From Dirofilaria immitis (Eukaryota > Nematoda > Chromadorea > Rhabditida > Onchocercidae), in the NCBI GenBank assembly GCA_024305405.1, contig JAKNDB010000076.1:926501-990500 (forward strand): a stretch of 64,000 bases of DNA, written 5' to 3'. The position numbers and the translations under genes were made by a program. Positions within the stretch are counted from its first letter, which is position 1, and the number at the start of each line of letters is the position of its first letter. The notes beneath the pieces were generated by a model. It saw only the letters and a list, made by a program, of their open reading frames with translations. It was not told the origin of the DNA and ran no database searches. This document shows positions 28,350 through 39,788 of the stretch, piece after piece.

Positions 28350-28825
28350 TTAATTGAGACTAAAAGTTCTATGTTCGCTTTTAATAACTTTTACTCTCAG
28401 TTTGCCATACAGTATATTCTGCATATAACGAACTGTATTTTGACGCAGAACTTCGTTACCAAGTGAACTCATCAAATTGTTATACATCGCCTCGATTACA
28501 AACCCAATTTCGGACACATAATATTGCTTTTCTCCCGAACAGTATTGTGATCCGTCATTTAACACTCTGGTACAAAGTGCACTAGAAATTTTAAAGTTAG
28601 ACTCATGCACCGTATGAAGAAAAAGTAATAACTAGACAAAGAAAATAGTTGAAATTTGGTTTTAGAGTTAACAGAAGCAACTTCTCATCTGAGAATCCAT
28701 CATCATATATGTAGGAATATGTAGGAAGTCCGGTGTAAATATTTTTATAGTCATAATTTCTGTTTCCAGAAACATCGTTTGGAGACCTTAGTTGTGTGGT
28801 TCCGGTTTGTATTTTTTCTTTTCAT
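28350..28825 (-). CDS. unrecognised two-exon protein, about 127 aa
   Basis: Exon 28825-28673 then 28581-28350, joined in phase 2 across a 91-base intron, with a stop at 28350. An acceptor-like TTTAG lies one base before the ATG. One base must be dropped from the six-base homopolymer at 28812-28817 to link MKRK to the downstream frame (GTTQLRSPNDVSGNRNYDYK). Exon 2 includes ALCTRVLNDGSQYCSGEKQY and VSEIGFVIEAMYNNLMSSLG; two Cys lie 12 residues apart. No signal peptide or membrane segment. The gene converges on ABT1, with about 290 bases between their ends. Family not recognised. Exon 2 alone is well supported, exon 1 less so. Confidence 0.5.
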
Positions 28826-30491
28826 TCTAAATAATTCTAGTGCATGCACACTAACTAAAATTATTCTTAATCAAATAAAAAATCTTTATTGGCAAATTAA
28901 TAAATTAGTCCGTATTTTCCATTTGACTCCAAACTGCATCAGGATTCTAATTATATTTGATTCTGAGTTAGATAATTTAATTAAAAGTAATAAACTGAAC
29001 CGTTGACACGCTTTTTATGTTTGAATATGGTAATGTCTAAATCGAAAGTTATCAAAAATCTTTTTGCAATTTATGATAATCCCTTCACACTATAAAAGGA
29101 ACCTGTTTATTATCGGATAACTAGTAGCTACAAATTAAAACATGTCACATGACAAGAGAGGTGAGGAAAAGGGAGTGAAAGTTTTGATTTTGCCATCATA
29201 AACAATCAAAAATATGCTTTGTTCATGCGCTGGAACAATCTTGAACGCGAGAAATCAGTTAGAAAAAGTCAATACAAAGATGCCTATGCCAAAAACGACA
29301 AATAAAAAAAAAAAACATACTAGTTTCTGCACTTAAAAGTATAAACGGTTCTGTTATTGATAATAAGCAAAGTATGTGGAAATTAACAGTTTGAAATTTC
29401 TGGGAATTCAAGGAAACTGCGATGAATATTTTCGATTAATTGAATACAATATTTTTAATCCTTGTTAAATCAAAACTACTAAGATAAAAAATACAAGATA
29501 AATTACCCTATATAGTTCTAGCTCATCCAACAGGTAGATGGATAAAAGGTATGTTTAGTAAAGCAGTATATAATTGACATGATGATAGATAGAAAGAATG
29601 AATCACCAAATTAAAAGCCTTTAAAAATACTGAATTTAAATTCTACTAACTTTTTTCATTTTATTTTTACTGTATTGCACCATAAATTTAATGGTTTTGT
29701 ACGCTCAGATGACCAGCACAAAAATAGTGTAATTTGATAATACAAAATAAAATTAAAGTCAATATTTTATAAAGAAAAAATGTGTTGCATTGTCAAATCA
29801 AGAAACAGAGAAAAGCATGGAACAAAACTTATATTAATACAATGTACTGAAAACTTTTTTATTAATAATTATTTGCCTTTATTTGCATTCCAACCATAAA
29901 TCTGTGATTCCTTTTTCAAGAAATTTTCAACTGAAATGAATTTCTTCTACAAAACAACACAAAAAACACAAAATAAATTAATGATTGTATATGTTGATGA
30001 AAAACATCGAAAGTATAGAAAGAAGTAAAAATCCATGAAAAATAATTTCATGAATATCTCTAAAAATTAAACAAATAATAGCAAAATTGTAATTGTCCAA
30101 AATTTTTAAAAATAGTCTTCTAAAGTTCTAAAAAATACGATATTTAATCTTTCATTAGTTTATAACAGTGAAAAATTTGTTTTTGATTTAAAACATGTAT
30201 TCTATAAAAAAAAACATCTAGTTTTTAGTGGCGAAAATTTAATTAAGTATTTATTTAAGAAAATAAATTTTTATAATGAAATTCAAATGGAAAGGATAAA
30301 ATAATAATAAAATTAGTAAAATAAATGGGGATTAAAGTTAAAAAAGCAAAGAGGTGTGATGATAATGGAAAACACTAAGAAGAGGTAATATGTACAACGA
30401 ATGAGCAATGCGTGCCTTAAAAAACAGATTGAAAAGTAGAATACAATTCATATCTTTACATCTATGTTGCATGAAGATACTGGTCAAAACA
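28826..30491. other. intergenic, nothing recognised
   Basis: AT-rich DNA with A/T homopolymers and scattered short ORFs. No exon with phase-matched splice sites was found on either strand. Confidence 0.5.
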
Positions 30492-31506
30492 TCAATTCTT
30501 TGGGCAATTACTAGCACCTTCCATCGGTGCAAATTCCCATTTCTGTCTGCATAAGGGACACAGCGCATAAGTTACTTTTTGTGACTTTGTCCATTTCACA
30601 ATGCAATGCATATGGAAGGCATGATGGCACATACCAATAGCCTATAGTTGAAGCCGTAACAAAATAATCTACTATAAAATCTCAATTAAACAATATCAGC
30701 ATCGCATAAAACTAGGTTTAAATGATATCATCACAAGCACCTAAACGTAGAGTAGGAAAAGCTAAAACTCAGTTAACTATTTCTCAAAATAATTATTTTA
30801 CCTAATTGCTAGAAATTGCTAGTAGAAAGAAAACAGATAATGATTTGAAATGGTATCATTTCATATTAGAGCCATGATAATGATTTGAAATGGTATTATT
30901 TCATATGCTAGCACATATCTATAACTATGAGTTAATATCTGATAAACAAATACATCTTAATGTTCTCTAAATCAAATAAAGAAAAAATTTATAATAAAAA
31001 TATAAGTGTGGAATATCTCAGAATCAACCTATGTAGTAAAAATGATAAATCATTATATTAAAAGCTAAATATGCACATTGAAAATCAACTCAGAAATTGA
31101 TTAAAGTGAAGCAATAATTACTTTTGACTAAAATGATAATGAAAATGATTTTCCAAATCGCTCCTCAAATATCTCAATAAAAATAACTAACAATAGGACA
31201 TTCGTCTCCAGGCATCTGACATGTAATGCAACAAGAGTCAAACGTTTCGCGACAAATTCCACATGGACCCTCACCAATATTCCATCGCCATTTCGCTGCC
31301 ACCTTCAAAAAAATTTTATGAAAAGCACAAAAAGCTTCATGTAATTTTTGAGAAAAACATAAAATTTTAAAAGATATACTAACATTCCATTTACGAATAG
31401 AAAGTTTAAGACGTGTCTGAGTTGGTAACTTGTAAATCGAAGGCTTATCTCTAGTACACAACAACGATTCACTTTCTTTAGTTTTTAAATCATTATAACG
31501 TGTGCT
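30492..31506 (-). CDS. apc-11: APC11, RING-H2 subunit of the anaphase-promoting complex (5' end not found)
   Basis: Three exons: 31506-31384, 31302-31192 and 30641-30492, all junctions phase 0. The family is the catalytic RING subunit of the APC/C ubiquitin ligase, which recruits the E2 in mitosis. Seen: LKLSIRKWN and AAKWRWNI (the family's N-terminal strand and Trp motif), then zinc-ligand blocks CGICRETFDSCCITC, MPGDECP, MCHHAFHMHCIVKW and CPLCRQKWEF. The RING-H2 ligands appear intact. The short C-terminal tail (APMEGASNCPKN) extends past the usual end. There are at least 32 residues before the conserved KLSIRKWN, against only a few in human APC11, and no in-frame ATG in exon 1, so a 5' exon lies further right. 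No frame corrections needed. Confidence 0.95.
30836..30906. repeat. tandem pair of a 31-bp palindromic unit
   Basis: Copies at 30836-30866 and 30876-30906 differ at one base. Each contains a hairpin-forming GAAATG...CATTTC (GAAATA-type in copy 2). They lie in the APC11 intron 30642-31191. Confidence 0.75.
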
Positions 31507-32851
31507 CTGCAAATATCAAAATATTTTGTGAATAAAAGTTAACATAAGATAAATTCCAAACGCTTGACTCTTCAAAATGAAGTAGTGTTAGTATTTTCAC
31601 TGAAAATTCGAAGATTCAAATTTTCGATTCAAAGATTAACAGTGCTGTCCAAGATCAAACCAAATTGTCATACACAATAGTAGATCTTTCGTAATAATTT
31701 CACTGGATTAGAATTTTTGGGGCATATAAAAGTAAGGGAAATTCTTATGTATTCTATTTCTCTTTTCTTCAGAGAGAAAAAGAGTATGATATAAACACTG
31801 GTATCTATCCTATTAAGTGGTTTAATTTCGTAATGCAACAGTGTTGCACAGATATAGATACAAGTACAGATAAAACCATCTTTTCTAATGTGCGATCTTG
31901 CCTTTTGCCACCAGCATTATTCTTTCCATCAATCAATAAACATCATTCTTTTCTAATTAATGGTGTCAGTAGCTGTAAGGTTAGGATAAAGGTGACTTCA
32001 AGTTTTTTTTCTGAATTTTCAAAATATTCAGACAATTTAGGTTTCAGGAATATACAAGATAAACAGATAAATAGTATCAGCGTATCAGCTAACCCACTGC
32101 AAAATATCTCTTCTCCCTTGAATATTATTCCCTCATTTTCGGAGTTTTTTTTTCATTGCAGCAAAGAGATACATGAATATTTTAAACTTTGTGAATCAAC
32201 AACACAAAAAATTTGAAAAACTCAATTTGCTGATTTCTAATCCCACGCAATATTGTTCTACCTTTTTTGTGCATGCTATTATATTCAATTTAGTTTCCAC
32301 GAAAAACGCAGAAATAAAAGACTGCCACCGACAATTATCAATTATACTGCTAATATTTTAGTGATAAGACTTACTTTGCCTTTTCTGTGATTTAGTCTCA
32401 TCAAATATTTCCCATGACAAACACGAATGTAACACAATATCCTTTCAGCTTTTTGCAAAATACTGGAAAAAATTAATAACTTTACTTATTTTTCTTTAAA
32501 AAAGACATGCCGAATGTCCAGCAAATAGCTAAATTATCATTATTTTCTATCTTACTGTTAAGCAAAATAGAGTAATGAATAGCAAAATATAGTAATGAAG
32601 CCAGCGATTTTCATTCTCATAATGAAGTAAACAGACCGCAGATAGAAAAGGTCATGCCTTAATTGTGTGTCATTAATAATTTTATTGCTTCCCTTCGAAA
32701 TGCTGTCCCTATTCAAAACTATTACTTTTATTCTATTATTTCATTATTCCACTACTATTCACAGCCCATCCTGTTCGACGAACAAGATTATGGTCTATGA
32801 GTTGAAATTGATGTCAATGGCTTAAGTAAGTTGAAATTTCAGGCTAACCGA
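31507..32851. other. divergent spacer between apc-11 and membrane-protein gene
   Basis: Should contain the missing apc-11 5' exon and both promoters. A 127-codon plus-strand ORF at 31833-32216 has no phase-matched splice sites or recognisable motif and is probably chance. Confidence 0.4.
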
Positions 32852-35800
32852 ATGACAGCACATGATGTATTATTGTATTATTTGCTTAACGTAAGTTCAG
32901 CATTTTACCTTTCTGCAGTTCATAATGCTTTATATTTTTTGTTGGATTGGCATACCGTTGTGTTGCATTTCTGGCATTATTTTCTAACATTCTGTTTTCT
33001 GTTGTTATGCTCAATGATTGGAATGCAACAACGGAAAAAATCATTACCCATCACCCCGTTCATACTTCCTATCATTACACAAATCATTATTGTTCTACTT
33101 TCGAATCAGATACACTCACAAATACGTTCGGGCAGCTTATACTTACTCAGGTGTACTTTTTACCAGAGATCCACAAAACACAGACATTTAATTTATTTTT
33201 TCATAAAGTTTTGGGATTATGAATGCAAAAATTTCGTTTAGAAGATTTTCGAAACTCTATGATTCCTGTGACCAATTTATACGAAATATTCCGGAAAATT
33301 TAAATACAGGAAATAGCTAATTACATTTAAGCAAAATATGTTTTGCAAAACTTTATACAGAACATTTTCAGACTGTTCGATTTCTTAACAACATTTACTG
33401 TAACTAGATTCTCCAGCTGGCTCCTTAAATATGATTGCAATCCCCTATCAATTTACTGGTATGATTTTTTTCTTTGCGTAATGTTGTCGTTAACGGTCAT
33501 TATTACTGACAACTGGATAATATAATATACGAAGCGACTACATAAGTTACCTAAATGATTATCTCACGAATAGTTTAGTTAAGCAAGCTCAGTACACAGA
33601 ACAATGAGAAAATAACCACAAAAATTAAATTAATCGTAGCACTGGGTTCGTACTAATCTCATAAAGTTTGGGGAAATGCACAGATAGCTAAATGAATAAT
33701 TAAAATAGATGATTCAACAAAAATTACTACTGAATTCAAACCCAATAAATTCCTATGATTTCTACTAATACAACTCAAGGTACGTGAAAACTTTGGTTCT
33801 TATTGACTCTCTTAGCATCTAAACCTAAAACACTCCAGTCTCAACACCTCGCATTAACCAACCTCTACCACTACCAGTCAGCACTATCCAGACTCCAAAC
33901 AAAAGTTCAACCAAAATGCTTGACCGTAAACTTCGAGCTGCGAACGTAGACAATCTTCGCCATACAATACTCCACATACAACGACTTGGATGATAACTTC
34001 GTGTGGAAAGACAGGGTGGAGAGAATTCGCAGATTTCGGATACGTCACTGGGAGACGTGGCGGGGAGCAGTATGTTTTCGAATGGGAGCGAGGAATAGTC
34101 TGGGGTTAAAGAGCAGTATTATCAGCAGTATAATCAAGGGTTATTAAAAAGAAAGAGAAAATGAACATTGCGGAGAGAAAGAGGTAATAGAAAACTTAAA
34201 AATTGGACTTAAAAAAGTAGAATAGAAACTGAGGCCTTATTCAGGTAGATCGATTGACAAGACACTTTAGACACTTCTAAATCTTGTTTGTATCTCTAAA
34301 GGTGTAAGTTTATCAACACGCTCTACAAATTATTTCAGTTGTAAGTATACGCCAAACAGAACTGATCCTAAAATGCCTAAAATAATTTTTTAAAAGTATA
34401 CTAAATACGGTCGCTGAATCCACATTATCGAACTTTTACTGCTCCATCATAAAGAATCCTAATATAACTTTAAGCTTTTCATCTTACGCTTCATTTATGT
34501 TGTATCTCAAATAATCACAACGAAACTATCTAAAAGATTATGTTTTATATTTACTCTTCTGCATTCTATCAATTCTTTCTTTTCTCTGCCATTTTAAATT
34601 TGCGTTTGCGCAGAATCACAAAAATATAACAGTCTTATTTCAAGCCTCAGATTAAAATGCTATACAACTGAGAAGTGACAATACATTCATATATATTCGT
34701 AGCAATTGACATGCTTCGGGAATGGATTTCTTGATTGCTACATATCCATCGATCAATTTCTACGGCAGTGACCAATCTCGAGAAGTCTGTATTGCTAATT
34801 ATAATCAAATATCATGATTAAGATAATTCAGATCAATTAGCTAGCAATGCTATGTTTGGATTTTAAAAATATGATGGATAAAATTTGTTTTTCCGACATT
34901 TCTTATTTTTCAAGACCAGATTTTCGAATTTTTGATCTTAAGTCTGATTCCGCTATTCTCTCATTTCAGAATATTTTGATAAAAAAATCGGAAAACTTCA
35001 CAAACGCTTGCAAGACAGAATGGAAATTGAAAATCGAGTGATTTTTGTAAATATCAATTAAATCTTGCTACTTGCTACCTGATATATAAACACATAAAAA
35101 ATATTTCTTTATCAATTAAGGAGTAAAATGTATGTAGCATGGCATAAGCTATTGTCTTTAGCGTGACGCTTTCACGTTAACGCTTAAAGTCATTATTAAA
35201 ACAGTTAACCATCCAGACATTTAGTCATTACAGGGCTACATTTAAGATTTTGAAAGAAGTCATCGTTCTAAGCATCAGATCGTTCCGCGTAAGTAATGAT
35301 TTAGTATCTTTAGTTTAAGATTCTAAGAGTCCGTCGATTAACAGTGATTTTTTAAAATTTTTTTGATCGAATGCACCCAATTGAAAGTGCACAGAAATGC
35401 ATGCACATGCAAAATCATTTCAAAAAAACTAATTTTTAAATTTAACTATAAAATTTTAAAAAAGAATTTAATTTGCATAAATCGAAATTATAATTATGGT
35501 GAGGTATAAATAATAATATATTGGTACAAGGTCAGCTCTTTACTGGTCAATCAATAAAAAGTTCAATAAGAATTTCGGTAGTTCGGTTACGGAAGTTAAA
35601 GGGTGGGAGAGGAAAAATATAAAGAACGTTGCATTATTTATTTAACACCACTGCTTTCCTTAACCACAGGTACATCCCCATCGGTTTGTTCCTAAATCTA
35701 AAAATATGTGTATCGTTGTTTATGAGTTACAATATTTCTTGAGTTTTTCTGAACAATTGGCTAAATAAAGTTTAATCATGGCCAGGCGTAACTCAAATAC

Positions 35801-37008
35801 ATGCTCAAAACATGTGCATATTCGGAAGTGATTGTAGGAATGAAACATGAAAAAGCAAAATTTAAATGAGAAGGTAATAAATGGTAAGATTTATGTAATT
35901 TAGAATTTAAGAGTAATAAAGAGATTCTTTCTGAGAATTTTCTTCCTTCTATTTGATTCAAAAAATTTTTAGATTCCGATTGCATTTTGTGGATCATTGA
36001 GTTGGATGGAATTCAGTCTCATCGAATATGATGTTGTTTCGTTCATTCTTTCACCTCTTTTAGCCATCTTGCAAGGTTTCCAAATGTTGCAAATACAGAA
36101 GTGTTATCATAGCCTTAATATTAACCAACCAGAAACATTCATCCTCTATTTTGCAGGTAAAATATTGAGTAATAATTTAATTTTCGGGAACTATTTATTA
36201 TCTAATTGATGGATTGTATTGTTGTTAAAGATAGTAGTGATTAATTGATGATTCTTTTATTGTAGGTTGTATTATCCATTAAGATGTGTTGTGATTAGTT
36301 AGACTGAAGACATTGCTGCAATTAATTTCTAATGATGAGTTAATAAATTAGAATCTTATTTGATTAAGTTAATCGATTCCTTTTCTATAAAAATTATTTT
36401 ACGATTTAATTGTTTTCAGGTTTTTCAACTAAGAAACTTTCTTTTATATTTATATCTTATTTAATAAAAAATTTGACACTAATTATGGGTTTATTTAAAT
36501 TTGTCTTAAATTTTTATTTAAATTTTTTTTCAGGGTTGACGGCGATTGGTCTATCAGCTCCAGCATTTTATAGTTGGATCAATTCGACAATCTCAGCTGA
36601 TGCTTCATGGGAATCTATCGATTACGTAAGTGTTATTTTTCAATGATTTCCGAGTAAGAGCGCGATTCATTTTAAATGCAGTTAGATGTTAGAAATTTTT
36701 ATTGTCTTGACTAGTATCTTTTGTATAATTTCACTTAATTTCAGTTATTGATTGGCGTGTCGATAATATTCATGCCAAATTATAAATACTCTGAGATGTG
36801 GCTTCAACTCAATCTCATAGCTTATGATTTTATGGTTTTGGAACATGCCAAGTTCTGGGCTGCAAGTATTGGACAATGGTTCGTGCAAAACATGGCGCAT
36901 GCAACGATATTTGCTTTTAGTGGGAAAATTGTAATGTTCGGCGCTTTGGCACGGTATTTTAGTGAAATTAAGCGGCGACAAAAACTGATGATGACGGCTT
37001 ATCATTAG
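32852..37008 (+). CDS. unrecognised multi-pass membrane protein, about 269 aa
   Basis: Exons 32852-32890, 32919-33150, 35973-36156, 36534-36625 and 36745-37008 (stop). Phases fit throughout (0, 0, 1, 0). A TTTCAG acceptor ends nine bases before the ATG, fitting trans-splicing. N-terminal MTAHDVLLYYLLN leads into a long hydrophobic region (RCVAFLALFSNILFSVVML). A lumenal-looking His/Thr/Ser-rich loop with an NAT sequon follows, then helices around VVSFILSPLLAILQGFQML, GLTAIGLSAPAFYSW and LLIGVSIIFMP, and a basic tail. Exon 2 needs one T removed from the T6 run at 32935-32940. Intron 2 is unusually long (2.8 kb) and holds a GC-richer patch. The layout of helices ending in a basic cytoplasmic tail is faintly like the FRAG1/DRAM/PGAP2 superfamily, but I cannot confirm it. 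Confidence 0.7.
33786..34140. other. GC-richer patch in a long intron
   Basis: Base composition is visibly less AT-rich than the surroundings, with several CG dinucleotides and a TGACGTA CRE-like site near 34043. On the minus strand two frames stay open for over 60 codons. It could be an internal promoter, an unrecognised gene fragment or inserted DNA. No protein motif identified. Confidence 0.4.
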
Positions 37009-38957
37009 CGTTAGGTAGTTAGAATAATTTATTTGCTTCCGCCCTTTTGATCTTAATCAATTTCATCCGCAAGTGTGAATTATATTTACGGTTCGATTCA
37101 GTATTGAATCATGAAATAGAAAACGTTATTTCGCCTGGTTATTTTTTTAGAAAATTGCTAAATTTTTTCATTAAAACTTTCGCCGAGAAACTTTCAATCT
37201 TTTTTTTCCTTTTCATGTCTGTTAAAATTTTTTTTCTTCTTGCTTATCACCAACTTCGAATTATAATTTCAAATTTAAGATGTTGAGTGAAAAAGGATGA
37301 ATTTTACTAACTTGATATTACGGAAGGATTTTTATGTCTTCAAATTTCTTATTCTTTGCTTCATTTATTTACTTGAAACATTAGGAGCCACAATTATTTA
37401 GTATTATTTTTACAATTCTACCATGATGCGTTTCTTTACAAATTAAAATAAACCTAATTTCAAAATTTTACAAGTCGATTTTCGAATGCCTCAAACGATA
37501 TATTAGGAAGCATATAGATTTATAAAGCAGAACCATAAAACTGAAATAATTAAGCAGTATATGTGACTATTTTCAATTATATTTGAATATTTACACTAGT
37601 TATTTGTTTAGATTAAAATGAGAAACTGAGTGATGCCACTTATACTATGATTTTTATAATCAACACACAAAGTAATGTTATGATTGGTGTCAATTTCCAA
37701 AACTATAATTTTGTTGAAGTTTCTCATGTTAGCCTAAACAAATAACTGATATAGATTGTTATGTTTTTATGATAGTCGAATTTCAAATTTTAAAGGTTTG
37801 GGACGAATAACGTTAAGAAAAATCAAAAAGGAATCAAAGCAAACTATATACAATCATTACTTCTTTATTACTGAAGCAACAATTAAATAAAAAATATTAT
37901 GTTTTAGAAAATGGCTGAATTCATTTTAAAATGCGTTCCATTTTTCATCTAAAAATTTGAATAACATTTGAATGATCAAATCATTTGAATTTACATGAAA
38001 TCCCAATCTCATTTGAATTGTCAGATTAATTTTTAAGTCCTAAACAACAAAGTTGAACAATTTTTGAAGCCTCTGAGTGTTGCTGATTATAAGATTCGAG
38101 TTTATCGATACTTGGAAATAGTCAAAACGATGATCGTGTACCACTGAGAACGAAATGTCATAATTAGTATTTTATGATCGTTCAGTCGATTTATCTATAC
38201 TTTTTCACTCTACATTTCATTTACTTAATTTGTTTTTGATCATATTTATTCTGTTTTATTTTAATTGACAAATGAAGTAAATGATTAAATAAATAAATAA
38301 AAGTTTCTTTAAAAATAATAAGTTTGAAATTGAAAAATCTTTTTAAAAAAATGTATAAGTGATAATTTGATTGGCAGTATTGAGATAAAAAGAATGACGT
38401 GGGGTTTTCACTAAAATGTTTATTTCAAGGTAAGAAAATATAATGGAAGCAATAGCAAATTTTTGTTAAGAATATTTCAATTAAAGTAGCACCACCGGAG
38501 CAAGCAAAAATGTTTTCGTCGTTTCACTATTTTTCCAATCTGCTCTCTTCTTCTTGCGTCTCTCAAAAACAGTTGGATTTTGAGCTGATGCAAAGTTTGA
38601 AGGAAAAAGGTGTAATGTTTAATGTGGATGTGTATGTATCTCTCGGTATATATTTCAGATGCATGTTAATTTCGAGGCTAGAAAGAGCTTGGGTAGCCTC
38701 GGCAGGTAGATATTCAAAAAAATCAACTAACACAGTTGTTCTGGTAGGTGGGCTCGTGAAAACACGACACACATTGTCCGAGTGAGATATAGCTTGGATT
38801 CGGACTATTAACATAGACTACGATTGTGAAATTGTGGGCGAGAAGCAGCGAGAAGTATCTATTCTTGGGTCTGAATACCTTTAGGGCAAATCGTAAATAC
38901 GTACAGATAAAGATATAACAGACATAGAAAGAAAGATACACACCAACGCTAAAAGCT
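37009..38957. other. intergenic, nothing recognised until about 38.5 kb
   Basis: AT-rich spacer. From about 38.5 kb composition becomes less AT-rich and short ORFs occur on both strands; these overlap and I do not support them. This zone may be an upstream promoter region for unc-87. Confidence 0.4.
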
Positions 38958-39059
38958 ATGCTTCGGAGGCGTAAAGTTTCTGAAATTTTGTGCTTGGCCT
39001 TCGAATTACCACGGCAATTGAAGGAGAAGGATGTGGCTCAAGATTTCTGTTCTACTGTG
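38958..39059 (+). CDS. candidate 5' exon, possibly of a long unc-87 isoform
   Basis: ATG-initiated 34-codon exon reading MLRRRKVSEILCLAFELPRQ onward, then a GTG|GTATGT donor in phase 0. The next downstream segment starting in phase 0 is 45591-45884, which ends in the phase needed to enter the unc-87 repeat exons, so a long isoform could start here. The intron would be 6.5 kb. Linkage is inferred from phase alone. Confidence 0.3.
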
Positions 39060-39701
39060 GTATGTCTGTCTATCATTTATCAATCGGTCTTGGCAATTCT
39101 TCGGATCTTAACTCAGATACACTAACTGATAGGAAAACAGCAACTGCAATAGAACAGAAATATTAGTATAGAAGTTGGAGCTGTAGGGACATCGAGAAGT
39201 TTTATAATATGTCTCTGGTCGACATTCTTCAGTTGTTTAGGATTATCCTCCTTTCACTCAACCTTATCATTCGAACATCCGTTTATTCCCTACCTGTACA
39301 AACTCATAAAAACAACCCATCCGTAACGTTACCTTTTCCCTTCATGAAGAAAGGCTAATTGGAGATATAGCTAACTAAAGAAGATAAACCATTTTAAAAT
39401 CATTGTATAAAACATATCGCTTGTATGAATTATTGAATAGTTCAGAATTGGGTTTCCAGATCTCAGCTCCTATCTCTTAAATCAAAAGATTAATTTTACT
39501 ATGAATTATATTTATCTTATCTTCATAGTTCATGAATAAAAGATTATCGTTATTGCAATGAATTGTTTTCTATTATTATTATTATCAAACTACTTCCTTA
39601 ATTTGATCCATCATTCTGCATTCTGATATCATTTACATGACAGAAATATTGTTATTTCTCTGTGAATCATTTCATCAACAATGATAGCACAATAATTATA
39701 T

Positions 39702-39788
39702 AGGTAGATATATAGATAGATAGGTAAAGAGATAGATAGATGGATAGATAGATAGATGGATGGATGGATGGATGGATAGATGGATAGT
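39702..39788. repeat. GATA/GATG tetranucleotide microsatellite
   Basis: Runs of TAGA/GATA units grading into GATG units and back. Confidence 0.9.

Noticed and set aside
31833..32216. 127-codon ORF on the plus strand
   Set aside because: Composition follows the AT-rich background (Ser/Phe/Ile/Asn), with no motif and no phase-matched splice sites.
35778..35820. ATG and short open stretch (MARRNSNTCSKH) before a possible GTGCAT donor, considered as first exon of the membrane-protein gene
   Set aside because: The exons at 32852-33150 give a better start with a TTTCAG trans-splice site and phase-0 junction to 35973.
36745..37005. 86-codon minus-strand ORF opposite the last membrane-protein exon
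   Set aside because: Shadow of the real plus-strand exon, which has correct phase and acceptor.
38510..38814. Overlapping ORFs on both strands in a less AT-rich zone
   Set aside because: Both strands are open over the same bases and neither shows a motif; more likely promoter-type DNA.
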